This document shows positions 54,455 to 63,174 of a stretch of DNA of 64,000 nt, one piece after another. Position 1 is the first letter of the stretch, and every line of letters begins with the position of its first letter. The position numbers and the translations under genes are program-made. The stretch covers positions 818,699-882,698 of the forward strand of contig NZ_JABEKV010000001.1 of assembly GCF_013283645.1 (NCBI RefSeq). Direction: 5' to 3'. This DNA comes from Sinorhizobium psoraleae. Its GTDB lineage: Bacteria; Pseudomonadota; Alphaproteobacteria; Rhizobiales; Rhizobiaceae. The notes under the pieces are model-generated. The model searched no databases. It had not been told where the DNA came from and worked only from the letters and a program-made list of their open reading frames with translations.

Positions 54455-55408
54455 CTAATCCTGTTTTTTCGCCTGTTTGGCAAGGGGGTGATGGTTCTGC
54501 ACGAGGTCATGCAGCCGTTCTTCCAGCACATGTGTATAGATTTGTGTCGTTGAAATGTCCGAATGGCCGAGCAGTTCCTGCACGGCGCGCAGGTCGGCGC
54601 CGTTGGCGAGCAGGTGGCTGGCGAAGGCATGGCGCAGAACATGCGGCGAGATCGCAGCAATCCTTATGCCGGCGCGTGCCGCAAGGCCCTTGAGGTCGCG
54701 CGCGAAAACCTGGCGCGGCAGAAAGCCGGTCTTGCCATGGGAAGGAAAGAGCCAGGGGCTTTCCTCTGGCGGGTCGGCCGCCGCGTTCCTGACCCGCAGG
54801 GCTTCTCCATAAGCGCGCATGGCGCGCAAGGCGGCCTGCGACAACGGCACCAGCCGTTCCTTGTTGCCCTTGCCGCGAATGACGAGGAAGCGTCCGTTCT
54901 GGGACAACACGCTCGCCGGCAGCGAGACGAGTTCGCTGACCCGCATGCCGGTTGCGTAGAGGAGCTCGATCAGCGCATGCATGCGCAGTTTCACCAGCGC
55001 GTCTTCACCGCCGGCGGCGGCTTCCGTTTCCGCCTGGCCGATCAGCCTGGACACATCATCGATGCTGAGCGTCTTCGGCAGCGCCCGTCCTTTCTTCGGC
55101 GCATCGAGAATCCCGGTAGGGTCGTCGCCCCTGAGGCCCTCGGCGTAAAGAAACTTGTAGAACTGCCGCAACGCCGACAGGCGGCGTGCCTGCGACGAGG
55201 ATTTGAAACCCTCGCCGGCGAGATGCGAGAGATAGCTTCGCAAATCGTCGGCCGAGGCATCGATCAATCGCTTGCCGCGGGTTCGCAGAAAGGAGAGCGC
55301 ATCTTTCAGGTCGCGCTCATAGGATTGCAACGTGTTGGCCGCCGCGCCACGCTCGGCGCTCATCATTTCCAGAAAGGATTCGACATAGGCGGCGGAGAGA
55401 TCGGTCAT
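54455..55408 (-). CDS. xerD: Tyrosine recombinase XerD
   Basis: Chromosome-dimer resolution recombinase acting at dif with XerC. The 317-residue protein has an N-terminal SAM-like core-binding domain ([26 protein letters not shown]) and the catalytic set: Arg in [27 protein letters not shown] (H-x-x-R), His in [15 protein letters not shown], and the Tyr nucleophile in IYTHV. Length fits XerD rather than phage integrases. Its start overlaps the stop of a small membrane gene (ATGA). Confidence 0.93.
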   Translation of the reverse strand: MTDLSAAYVESFLEMMSAERGAAANTLQSYERDLKDALSFLRTRGKRLIDASADDLRSYLSHLAGEGFKSSSQARRLSALRQFYKFLYAEGLRGDDPTGILDAPKKGRALPKTLSIDDVSRLIGQAETEAAAGGEDALVKLRMHALIELLYATGMRVSELVSLPASVLSQNGRFLVIRGKGNKERLVPLSQAALRAMRAYGEALRVRNAAADPPEESPWLFPSHGKTGFLPRQVFARDLKGLAARAGIRIAAISPHVLRHAFASHLLANGADLRAVQELLGHSDISTTQIYTHVLEERLHDLVQNHHPLAKQAKKQD

Positions 55409-55554
55409 TTCGGCTTGTTGACCCGTTCCGATGGAATGCGCACCGTTACATCCCGCTCGACCGGCTCGACGAAAGTCACGAGCGCCACCATCGTGCCATA
55501 GACGATGCCGGCGAAGACGGCCAAGAAGAACAGGAAGCGGAAAAGGGTCGGCAT
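55405..55554 (-). CDS. 49-residue single-pass membrane protein
   Basis: ATG at 55554 opens a frame of 49 codons: [20 protein letters not shown], then [20 protein letters not shown] and PSERVNKPK, ending in a TGA that overlaps the xerD ATG. One helix (residues 3-29) is followed by a short basic/acidic periplasmic tail. Good codon bias and the ATGA coupling to xerD make it real. Similar small membrane proteins are conserved beside xerD and aroK in Rhizobiales; function unknown. Confidence 0.7.
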   Translation of the reverse strand: MPTLFRFLFFLAVFAGIVYGTMVALVTFVEPVERDVTVRIPSERVNKPK

Positions 55555-55565
55555 TTCGGTCTCCT

Positions 55566-55609
55566 CTGCATGACTCCTTTAAATCAGAGCTGGTTTAGAA
55601 ATCATGCAG
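55566..55609. repeat. Degenerate palindrome of the CATGxxTCCTTTAAATC type
   Basis: CTGCATGACTCCTTTAAATC and GTTTAGAAATCATGCAG flank a short centre; an imperfect version of the dyad seen at 48170 and 59210. It is followed by TTCAAAGTGCTGCAGCAATTC, also a fragment of the repeat family. Confidence 0.6.
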
Positions 55610-55791
55610 TCGTTCTTCAAAGTGCTGCAGCAATTCCTGTATGTCTGGATGGACGTGCGCTTGCTGCGGATGCGTGAACTATATGACCGGCCGCGCCGCC
55701 GAGTTCAAGAAGCGTCGCCCCGCACGCGCGACGACTTGACGCTCCCCGCCGATTTGTCGATATCGGAGGGGAATGGGGAAAATGAAGTGCA

Positions 55792-56382
55792 ATGAACGAC
55801 GTGACCGAACCGGTTTCCGCGACGCTTGCCGAACGGGCGAAGCTCGCCCTCGGTAAGCGCAATCTCGTTTTCATCGGATTGATGGGGGCGGGAAAATCGG
55901 CGATCGGTCGACTGACCGCACAGGCGCTCGGCGTTCCATTCATCGATTCCGATCATGAGATCGAACGGGTTTCCCGCATGACGATCAGCGAGCTTTTCGC
56001 GGCCTACGGGGAGGAAGAGTTTCGCGCTCTCGAGGCCCGCGTGCTGAAACGTCTGCTAAGATCCGGTCCCCGGGTGGTCTCGACCGGTGGCGGGGCCTAC
56101 ATCAACGAACGATCGCGCCGGCAGATCAAGAAGGGCGGCGTTACGGTCTGGCTCAATGCGGAGCTCGACGTTCTGTGGGAGCGGGTGAGCAAACGCGATA
56201 CGCGGCCGCTCCTGAAAACCGAGAACCCGAAGCAGACACTCGAAAACCTGATGCGCGCGCGTTACCCGATCTATGCCGAGGCCGATCTGACGGTCCTCTC
56301 GCGCGATGTGAAGAAGGAGATGATCGTCGAGGAGGTTCTTACCGCCGTCGCCGATCGCCAGAAAGCTCAAAGCCATGACTAG
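55792..56382 (+). CDS. aroK: Shikimate kinase AroK
   Basis: Phosphorylates shikimate in aromatic amino-acid synthesis. The 196-residue P-loop kinase has GLMGAGKSAIG, DSDHEIER (shikimate-binding Asp), the FRALEARVL block and STGGGAYI, and RPLL in the lid. It overlaps aroB by 8 bases on the same strand. An N-terminal extension of about 20 residues (MNDVTEPVSATLAER) is usual in rhizobia. Confidence 0.95.
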   Translation: MNDVTEPVSATLAERAKLALGKRNLVFIGLMGAGKSAIGRLTAQALGVPFIDSDHEIERVSRMTISELFAAYGEEEFRALEARVLKRLLRSGPRVVSTGGGAYINERSRRQIKKGGVTVWLNAELDVLWERVSKRDTRPLLKTENPKQTLENLMRARYPIYAEADLTVLSRDVKKEMIVEEVLTAVADRQKAQSHD

Positions 56383-57508
56383 CCATGTGATACCCGCCGC
56401 CGAGCGCAAGGTCCGTGTAGACCTTGGAGATCGCTCCTATGACATCCTCATCGGTCCCGGGCTCATTGCCGCGGCGGGCAAGGAAATCGCGTCGCGCCTC
56501 AAGGGCCGGAAGATGGCGGTCATAACCGACGAGAACGTCGCCCCGCGCTATCTACAGCCGCTGATGGCGAGCCTCGGCGAAAATGGTATCGAGGCCGTCT
56601 CGCTCGTTCTTCCCGCGGGCGAAAAGACCAAGAGCTTCGACCACCTCATTCCCGTCTGCGAAACCGTGCTTGGCGCCAGGATCGAGCGGAACGACGCGGT
56701 GATCGCCCTCGGAGGCGGCGTGATCGGCGATCTCACCGGCTTTGCTGCCGGTATCGTCCGCCGCGGCTCGCGCTTTATCCAGGTTCCGACATCGCTGCTG
56801 GCACAGGTCGATTCCTCCGTCGGCGGCAAGACCGGGATCAATTCGCCTCACGGCAAGAACCTGATCGGTGTCTTTCATCAGCCCGATCTCGTCCTCGCCG
56901 ACACGGACGTGCTCGATACGCTGAGCCCGCGCGAGTTCCGGGCGGGCTATGCGGAGGTCGCCAAATACGGCCTGATCGACAAGCCGGAGTTCTTCGATTG
57001 GCTCGAACGGAACTGGCAGGCCGTCTTCGCCGGGGGGGCTGCGCGGATCGAGGCCATTGCCGCCAGTTGCCAGGCCAAGGCCGACGTCGTTGCTGCGGAC
57101 GAGCGCGAAAACGGTCTGCGTGCGCTTCTCAATCTCGGACATACCTTCGGCCACGCTCTGGAGGCGGCGACCGAATACGACAGCGCGCGCCTGGTGCACG
57201 GCGAGGGCGTTGCGATCGGCATGGTTCTGGCCCACGAGTTTTCCGCCCGCATGAACCTCGCAAGCCCCGACGATGCGCGGCGCGTGGAAGCTCATCTCAA
57301 GGCAGTCGGCCTGCCGACGCGGATCGCCGACATACCCGGCAAGCTGCCGCCGGCCGAACGGTTGATGGACGCGATCGCCCAGGACAAGAAGGTGAAGGGT
57401 GGCAAGCTCACCTTCATTCTCACAAGGGGCATCGGCCAGTCCTTCGTCGCGGATGATGTGCCGTCCTCGGAGGTGCTGGGCTTCCTCAAGGAGAAGCACC
57501 CCCAATGA
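56375..57508 (+). CDS. aroB: 3-Dehydroquinate synthase AroB
   Basis: Second step of the shikimate pathway: NAD- and zinc-dependent closure of DAHP. The 377-residue protein has PAGEKTKSFDHL, ALGGGVIGDLTGFAA (NAD site), PTSLLAQVDSSVGGKTGIN, HQPDLVLADTD, and metal His in NLGHTFGHALE and LVHGEGVAIGM. It overlaps both neighbours (aroK and the CBS-domain gene), so the three are one operon. Confidence 0.96.
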   Translation: MTSHVIPAAERKVRVDLGDRSYDILIGPGLIAAAGKEIASRLKGRKMAVITDENVAPRYLQPLMASLGENGIEAVSLVLPAGEKTKSFDHLIPVCETVLGARIERNDAVIALGGGVIGDLTGFAAGIVRRGSRFIQVPTSLLAQVDSSVGGKTGINSPHGKNLIGVFHQPDLVLADTDVLDTLSPREFRAGYAEVAKYGLIDKPEFFDWLERNWQAVFAGGAARIEAIAASCQAKADVVAADERENGLRALLNLGHTFGHALEAATEYDSARLVHGEGVAIGMVLAHEFSARMNLASPDDARRVEAHLKAVGLPTRIADIPGKLPPAERLMDAIAQDKKVKGGKLTFILTRGIGQSFVADDVPSSEVLGFLKEKHPQ

Positions 57509-58812
57509 CCGGCGACGCGTTTCTGGCCTTTCTGGCGGAATACTGGCTGTCTCTTGTTTCGATCATTTGCCTTCTGCTGCTCTCCGCCTTCTTCTCCGGC
57601 TCGGAGACCGCGCTGACGGCTGCCTCGCGGTCACGGATGCATATGCTGGAAAGCAATGGCGACCAGCGCGCCGGTCTCGTCAATCGGCTGATCGAGCGGC
57701 GCGATCGTTTGACCGGTACGCTGCTCATCGGCAACAACCTCGTCAATATTCTTGCCTCTTCGCTGGCGACGAGCTTGCTGATCGGCCTTTTTGGCGACAT
57801 GGGCGTGGCGATTACAACGCTCGTGATGACCGTGCTGCTCGTGATATTTTCCGAAGTGCTGCCGAAAAGCTGGGCGATCGCTTCGCCGGATCGCTTCGCG
57901 CGCGCGGTGGCGCCGGTAGTGAGCCCCCTGGTCGCCGTTGCTGGCCCGGTATCGGCGCTCGTCAATGCGATTGTAAGGCGCATCCTCAACCTCTTTGGCG
58001 TGAAGCTCTCGTCGGACATGCCGATGCTGTCGGCGCATGAGGAACTGAGGGGCGCAGTCGATCTGCTTCACCGGGAGGGATCCGTGATCAAGGCGGACCT
58101 CGACCGGCTCGGTGGCGTGCTCGACCTCGGCGAACTCGAGGTCTCCGACGTCATGATCCACCGTACGGCGATGCGTGCGATCAACGCGGAGGAGCCGCCG
58201 GAGGTCTGCATTCGGGAAATCCTCGAGAGCCCCTTCACGCGCCTGCCGCTCTGGCGCGGATCGACCGACAACATCGTCGGCGTCGTCCATTCCAAGGACC
58301 TCCTGCGCGTATTAGCCGAGCCGGACGTCGAACCCGAGCGCCTCGATATCGTCAAGATCGCGCAGAAGCCGTGGTTCGTGCCGGATACGACCAATCTCAA
58401 GGATCAGCTCAATGCCTTCCTGCGGCGCAAGCTGCATCTTGCCATCGTCGTCGACGAATATGGTCAGGTCCAGGGTCTCGTTACGCTCGAGGATATCCTT
58501 GAGGAGATCGTGGGCGATATCGCCGATGAGCACGATATCGACATCCAAGGCGTGCGACAGGAGGCCGACGGTTCGATCGTCGTCGATGGATCGGTACCGA
58601 TCCGCGACCTCAACAGGGCGCTGGACTGGTCGCTGCCTGACGAGGAGGCGACCACCGTTGCCGGTCTTGTCATCCATGAATCGAAGAGCATCCCGGAAGA
58701 GCGGCAGGCCTTCACCTTCTACGGCAAGCGCTTCATTGTCATGAAGCGGGTAAAGAACCGGATTACAAAGCTGCGCATCCGCCCCGCCGAGGACGATGCG
58801 CCAATCGGCTAG
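57505..58812 (+). CDS. CNNM/HlyC-CorC family membrane protein with CBS domains
   Basis: A 435-residue protein: DUF21/CNNM membrane domain (about residues 5-190, four helices, with SAFFSGSETALTAASRSRMH, the family hallmark), a CBS pair (about 205-335; VMIHRTAMRAINAEEPPEV and VVDEYGQVQGLVTLEDILEE) and a C-terminal CorC_HlyC domain (about 355-430). Such proteins move or sense magnesium or cobalt; haemolysin is an old misnomer. ATGA overlap with aroB is conserved in rhizobia though the functional link is unclear. Confidence 0.9.
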   Translation: MTGDAFLAFLAEYWLSLVSIICLLLLSAFFSGSETALTAASRSRMHMLESNGDQRAGLVNRLIERRDRLTGTLLIGNNLVNILASSLATSLLIGLFGDMGVAITTLVMTVLLVIFSEVLPKSWAIASPDRFARAVAPVVSPLVAVAGPVSALVNAIVRRILNLFGVKLSSDMPMLSAHEELRGAVDLLHREGSVIKADLDRLGGVLDLGELEVSDVMIHRTAMRAINAEEPPEVCIREILESPFTRLPLWRGSTDNIVGVVHSKDLLRVLAEPDVEPERLDIVKIAQKPWFVPDTTNLKDQLNAFLRRKLHLAIVVDEYGQVQGLVTLEDILEEIVGDIADEHDIDIQGVRQEADGSIVVDGSVPIRDLNRALDWSLPDEEATTVAGLVIHESKSIPEERQAFTFYGKRFIVMKRVKNRITKLRIRPAEDDAPIG

Positions 58813-58819
58813 CGCCTCG

Positions 58820-59101
58820 TCACCAGCGCGTCGGCTCTCCCGGCGCGAATGGTTCGACGGCGAGCGCATGCAGACCCGCATCGAGCTCAGGCTTCAGGAG
58901 ATCATTTATCGCGCGGTGGCGCGCCACTCGGCTCATGCCGTCGAACGCGCTGGAAACGATCCTGATCCTGATATGCGTTTCGCCTCCGCCGTCGAAACCG
59001 GGCTGATGCCCGGCATGCAGATGGCTTTCGTTGATCACCGCGAGGCGCTCGGGATGGAAGGCTTCGATGAGTTTCTGTTCGATCCGGCTTTGCAGCGACA
59101 T
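58820..59101 (-). CDS. bolA: BolA-family protein
   Basis: A 93-residue BolA domain: MSLQSRIEQKLIEAFHPERL, then ESHLHAGHQPGFDGGGETHI (conserved His) and VARHRAINDLLKPELDAGLH with LAVEP. BolA partners monothiol glutaredoxin in iron-sulfur cluster handling and can influence cell shape. Convergent with the CBS-domain gene with seven bases between. It precedes the J-domain gene in opposite orientation. Confidence 0.92.
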   Translation of the reverse strand: MSLQSRIEQKLIEAFHPERLAVINESHLHAGHQPGFDGGGETHIRIRIVSSAFDGMSRVARHRAINDLLKPELDAGLHALAVEPFAPGEPTRW

Positions 59102-59139
59102 TCTTCCGTCCTATTTCCCTGCTTGCTGCGAGGCAAAGT

Positions 59140-59255
59140 GCTGTCCGCATGGGCCCCGCAGCGCCGCGCGTCGTATCAGACGCGCAAAGACGCCGTAGCA
59201 CTTTGAAGTACAGCATGTTTCCTTAAATCGTAACCGATTTAAGGAAACATGCTGT
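59140..59255. repeat. Composite palindromic repeat, copy 4, with perfect 21-base dyad
   Basis: Positions 59210-59230 and 59235-59255 are perfect reverse complements around a TAAC loop (arms begin ACAGCATGTTTCC). To the left, 59179-59217 is the reverse complement, with a few changes, of the block at 16944-16983. CAGCGCCGCGCGTC pairs with GACGCGC next to it. It fills the bolA to J-domain gap. Confidence 0.8.
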
Positions 59256-59342
59256 GGCGGTGCAAAATGCTCGCACAAAGCCAGCAACATTCCGCTTTGT
59301 CAATTCTTGTTGTGGGGGCCTCCAAACCCCATAATGTCGGCT

Positions 59343-59969
59343 ATGAAACTCGATTCAAAATACTTCGATCGCATCCGTACGCGCCGCAAGGTGGAGCCGC
59401 GCGCAGAGCCGTCTGCGCCCGTATGCCAGTGGGACGGCTGCGACAAGAAGGCGATGCATCGGGCTCCCGTCGGCCGCAATGCCGAGGGCGAGTACTTCAT
59501 GTTCTGCTTCGAGCACGTGAAGGAGTACAACAAGGGCTACAATTATTTCTCCGGGCTGTCCGATACCGAGATCGCGCGCTACCAGAAGGAAGCCGTGACC
59601 GGCCATCGCCCGACCTGGACCGTCGGCGTCAACAAGAGCGCCCGCAGCGGCCCAACTCAGTCGCAGATGCGCTCCGGCACGGCGGGGGCGCAAGCCCGCA
59701 TGCGCGATCCGTTCGGCTTCTTCAGCGAGGCGCGTGCCCGCTCGGCCCGGCACGAACCGCGCCTGCGCAAACTGAAAACGCTCGAAGCCAAGGCCTTCGA
59801 GACGCTCGGCCTCGCGGCCTCGGCAACGGCCGCCGATATCAAGACGGCCTACAAGGATCTCGTGAAGAAACATCACCCTGATGCAAATGGCGGAGACAGG
59901 GGATCGGAGGACCGTTTTCGCGCGGTTATTCAAGCCTATCAATTGTTAAAACAGGCTGGTTTCTGCTAA
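59343..59969 (+). CDS. J-domain co-chaperone protein (C-terminal DnaJ domain)
   Basis: A 208-residue protein with the J domain at the C terminus (about residues 150-208): [20 protein letters not shown], then [13 protein letters not shown] with the HPD that activates DnaK. The N-terminal part has a Cys pair in [10 protein letters not shown] and a third in [11 protein letters not shown], a possible zinc site, and a basic [11 protein letters not shown] patch. The same arrangement, next to cobS-cobT, is found in other Rhizobiales. ATG 59343 was chosen; earlier in-frame starts would give an atypical lead. Partner DnaK not in window. Confidence 0.85.
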   Translation: MKLDSKYFDRIRTRRKVEPRAEPSAPVCQWDGCDKKAMHRAPVGRNAEGEYFMFCFEHVKEYNKGYNYFSGLSDTEIARYQKEAVTGHRPTWTVGVNKSARSGPTQSQMRSGTAGAQARMRDPFGFFSEARARSARHEPRLRKLKTLEAKAFETLGLAASATAADIKTAYKDLVKKHHPDANGGDRGSEDRFRAVIQAYQLLKQAGFC

Positions 59970-60045
59970 CAACGCGGATTATGACAGAAAGCACTTTTTG
60001 CAGGCGAATGCGCGGGTGCCGACCGGCGGCCGCTCTGGAGACATG

Positions 60046-61041
60046 ATGAGCAAGATTGACCTCGACATTTCGAACCTCCCCGACACGACGATCTCTGTCC
60101 GGGAGGTCTTCGGCATTGACACGGATTTGCGCGTTCCTGCCTATTCGAAGGGCGACGCCTATGTGCCCGATCTCGATCCCGACTATCTCTTCGATCGCGA
60201 AACGACGCTCGCCATTCTCGCAGGATTCGCACACAATCGACGCGTCATGGTCGCCGGCTATCACGGGACCGGGAAGTCCACCCATATCGAACAGGTTGCC
60301 GCACGGCTCAACTGGCCCTGCGTGCGCGTGAACCTCGACAGCCATGTCAGCCGTATCGACCTCGTCGGCAAGGATGCGATCGTGGTCAAGGACGGGCTGC
60401 AGGTCACCGAGTTCAAGGACGGCATTCTCCCCTGGGCCTACCAGCACAATGTGGCGCTCGTCTTCGACGAATACGATGCAGGCCGCCCGGACGTCATGTT
60501 CGTCATCCAGCGCGTGCTCGAGTCCTCCGGCCGCCTGACCCTGCTCGATCAGAGCCGCGTCATTCGTCCGCACCCGGCCTTCCGCCTGTTTGCGACGGCG
60601 AACACGGTGGGTCTTGGCGATACGACCGGTCTCTACCACGGCACGCAGCAGATAAACCAGGCGCAGATGGACCGCTGGTCGATCGTCACCACGCTCAACT
60701 ATCTGCCGCATGACAAGGAAGTCGACATCGTCGCCGCCAAGGTCAAGGGCTTTACGGCCGACAAGGGGCGCGAGACCGTATCGAAGATGGTTCGCGTGGC
60801 CGATCTCACGCGCGCAGCGTTTATCAACGGCGATCTTTCGACTGTCATGAGCCCGCGCACGGTGATCACCTGGGCGGAGAATGCCTATATCTTCGGCGAC
60901 ATCGCCTTCGCCTTCCGCGTGACCTTCCTCAACAAGTGCGACGAGCTGGAGCGGGCGCTGGTCGCCGAGCACTACCAGCGGGCCTTCGGTGTCGAGCTCA
61001 AGGAGAGCGCCGCCAACATCGTGCTGGAAGCCACCGCCTGA
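60046..61041 (+). CDS. cobS: Aerobic cobaltochelatase subunit CobS
   Basis: AAA+ ATPase that with CobT and CobN inserts cobalt into hydrogenobyrinic acid a,c-diamide in aerobic B12 synthesis. The 331-residue protein has Walker [10 protein letters not shown], Walker [10 protein letters not shown], sensor [10 protein letters not shown] and [16 protein letters not shown] lies five bases before ATG 60046 (a second ATG is at 60043). cobT follows 109 bases downstream; cobN is elsewhere, as is normal in rhizobia. Confidence 0.95.
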   Translation: MSKIDLDISNLPDTTISVREVFGIDTDLRVPAYSKGDAYVPDLDPDYLFDRETTLAILAGFAHNRRVMVAGYHGTGKSTHIEQVAARLNWPCVRVNLDSHVSRIDLVGKDAIVVKDGLQVTEFKDGILPWAYQHNVALVFDEYDAGRPDVMFVIQRVLESSGRLTLLDQSRVIRPHPAFRLFATANTVGLGDTTGLYHGTQQINQAQMDRWSIVTTLNYLPHDKEVDIVAAKVKGFTADKGRETVSKMVRVADLTRAAFINGDLSTVMSPRTVITWAENAYIFGDIAFAFRVTFLNKCDELERALVAEHYQRAFGVELKESAANIVLEATA

Positions 61042-61150
61042 GGGGTTTCTGCTGCCGGCCTCGGGCAGAAGCCGGCCCCCGCGGACTTTCACGGTCAAGC
61101 GGACTTGAGCGCCCCGGATGTCACCGTATCTGGCTGAAAAAGGAATTGTC

Positions 61151-63046
61151 GTGAGCTCGAACTCCAAGGCGAAGCCGAACGCGAGGGAAAACGCCGCTGA
61201 ACCGTTCAAGCGGGCGCTTTCCGGCTGTATCCGGTCGATTGCCGGCGACGCCGAGCTCGAGGTCGCCTTTGCGAACGAACGTCCCGGAATGGCAGGCGAG
61301 CGCATCCGGCTGCCGGAGCTTTCGAAGCGTCCCAGTCGACAGGAGTTGGCCGTGGCGCGGGGCCTCGGCGATTCCATGGCGCTGCGCAAGGCGTGCCATG
61401 ATGCCCGCATCCACGCGACGATGTCGCCGCAGGGAGCGGACGCGCGAGCCATCTTCGATGCCGTCGAGCAGGCGCGCGTCGAGGCGATCGGTGCGCTGCG
61501 GATGACCGGAGTCGCCGACAACCTCACCTCGATGCTCGAGGAGAAATACGCCAAGGCGAATTTTGCGGCGATCGACAGCCAGTCTGATGCGCCTCTCGAA
61601 GAGGCGGTGGCGCTTCTGGTGCGTGAGAAACTGACCGGGGAGAGGCCACCGGCATCGGCCGGCAAGGTGCTCGATCTCTGGCGCGATTTCATCGAGGGCA
61701 AGGCCTCTGCGGATATGCGCAATCTGCCGGCCGCAATCAATGACCAGCAGGCCTTCGCCCGCGTCGTGCGCGACATACTGTCGTCGATGGATGTCGCCGA
61801 GAAATACGGCGAGGACGATATCGAACCGGACGAGCAGGAAAGCGAGACCGACGAGGACCAGCCGCGCAGCCAGGAGCAGGACGAGAACGCCAGCGACGAG
61901 GAAGAAGGCTCCGATGCCGCGCCCGCCGACGAAAACCAGTCTGCCGAGGAGCAGATGGAAGAAGGCGAGATGGACGGCGCCGAGATTTCCGACGACGACC
62001 TCCAAGATGAGGGCGACGAGGAGAGCGAGACGCCAGGCGAAGTCAAGCGGCCGAACCATCCCTTCGCGGATTTCAACGAGAAGGTCGACTACACCGTCTT
62101 TACGCGCGAATTCGACGAGACAATCACCGCCGAGGAGCTTTGCGACGAGGCGGAGCTCGACCGCCTCCGTGCGTTCCTCGACAAGCAGCTGGCTCACCTG
62201 CAGGGGGCAGTCGGCCGCCTCGCCAACCGGCTGCAGCGTCGGCTGATGGCCCAGCAGAACCGCTCCTGGGAGTTCGACCTCGAGGAAGGGTATCTCGACA
62301 CGGCCAGACTGCAACGCATCATCATCGACCCGATGCAACCGCTGTCCTTCAAGCGTGAGAAGGACACGACCTTCCGCGATACCGTGGTGACGCTGCTGAT
62401 CGACAATTCCGGCTCGATGCGCGGCCGGCCGATCACGGTTGCGGCGACCTGCGCCGACATTCTCGCCCGCACACTGGAGCGTTGCGGCGTCAAGGTGGAA
62501 ATCCTCGGCTTCACCACCAAGGCATGGAAGGGCGGGCAGTCGCGCGAGAAGTGGCTCGCGAGCGGCAAGCCGCAGTCGCCCGGCCGCCTCAACGATCTCC
62601 GGCACATCGTATACAAGTCCGCAGACGCGCCCTGGCGTCGCGCACGCCGCAATCTCGGGCTGATGATGCGCGAGGGCCTGCTGAAAGAGAACATCGACGG
62701 CGAGGCGCTGATGTGGGCGCATGACCGGCTGCTGGCGCGGCCGGAGCAGCGGCGCATCCTGATGATGATCTCGGACGGCGCCCCGGTCGATGATTCCACC
62801 TTGTCGGTGAACCCCGGAAACTATCTCGAGCGCCATTTGCGCGCCGTGATCGAGCAGATCGAGACCCGCTCGCCGGTCGAGCTTCTGGCGATCGGCATCG
62901 GCCACGACGTGACGCGCTATTACCGCCGCGCCGTGACCATCGTCGACGCGGACGAACTGGCCGGTGCAATGACGGAGCAGCTTGCAGCGCTCTTCGGGGA
63001 CGAAAGCATGCATCGGCGCCCGGGGCGCACGCGCCGCGCGGGCTAG
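61151..63046 (+). CDS. cobT: Aerobic cobaltochelatase subunit CobT
   Basis: Partner of CobS. The 631-residue protein has an N-terminal helical domain (about 1-210), a strongly acidic hinge (about 220-310, e.g. [19 protein letters not shown]), and a C-terminal von Willebrand A domain with a MIDAS motif [10 protein letters not shown] and ISDGAPVDD. The VWA domain presents metal-linked CobT to CobN. GTG 61151 has AAGGA seven bases upstream; the upstream ATG 61118 is less likely. Confidence 0.95.
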   Translation: MSSNSKAKPNARENAAEPFKRALSGCIRSIAGDAELEVAFANERPGMAGERIRLPELSKRPSRQELAVARGLGDSMALRKACHDARIHATMSPQGADARAIFDAVEQARVEAIGALRMTGVADNLTSMLEEKYAKANFAAIDSQSDAPLEEAVALLVREKLTGERPPASAGKVLDLWRDFIEGKASADMRNLPAAINDQQAFARVVRDILSSMDVAEKYGEDDIEPDEQESETDEDQPRSQEQDENASDEEEGSDAAPADENQSAEEQMEEGEMDGAEISDDDLQDEGDEESETPGEVKRPNHPFADFNEKVDYTVFTREFDETITAEELCDEAELDRLRAFLDKQLAHLQGAVGRLANRLQRRLMAQQNRSWEFDLEEGYLDTARLQRIIIDPMQPLSFKREKDTTFRDTVVTLLIDNSGSMRGRPITVAATCADILARTLERCGVKVEILGFTTKAWKGGQSREKWLASGKPQSPGRLNDLRHIVYKSADAPWRRARRNLGLMMREGLLKENIDGEALMWAHDRLLARPEQRRILMMISDGAPVDDSTLSVNPGNYLERHLRAVIEQIETRSPVELLAIGIGHDVTRYYRRAVTIVDADELAGAMTEQLAALFGDESMHRRPGRTRRAG

Positions 63047-63174
63047 GAGCCGATCGGATTTCTATGGCCCGATACCGACGGCGCCGATGGTTTGGACCGG
63101 TTCAATCCGCCCCTCCTGCGAAGTCGTTCCCTGCCTTACCAGGCCCCATCCTGCCCTCCGAAGGTCCCTCTCAT

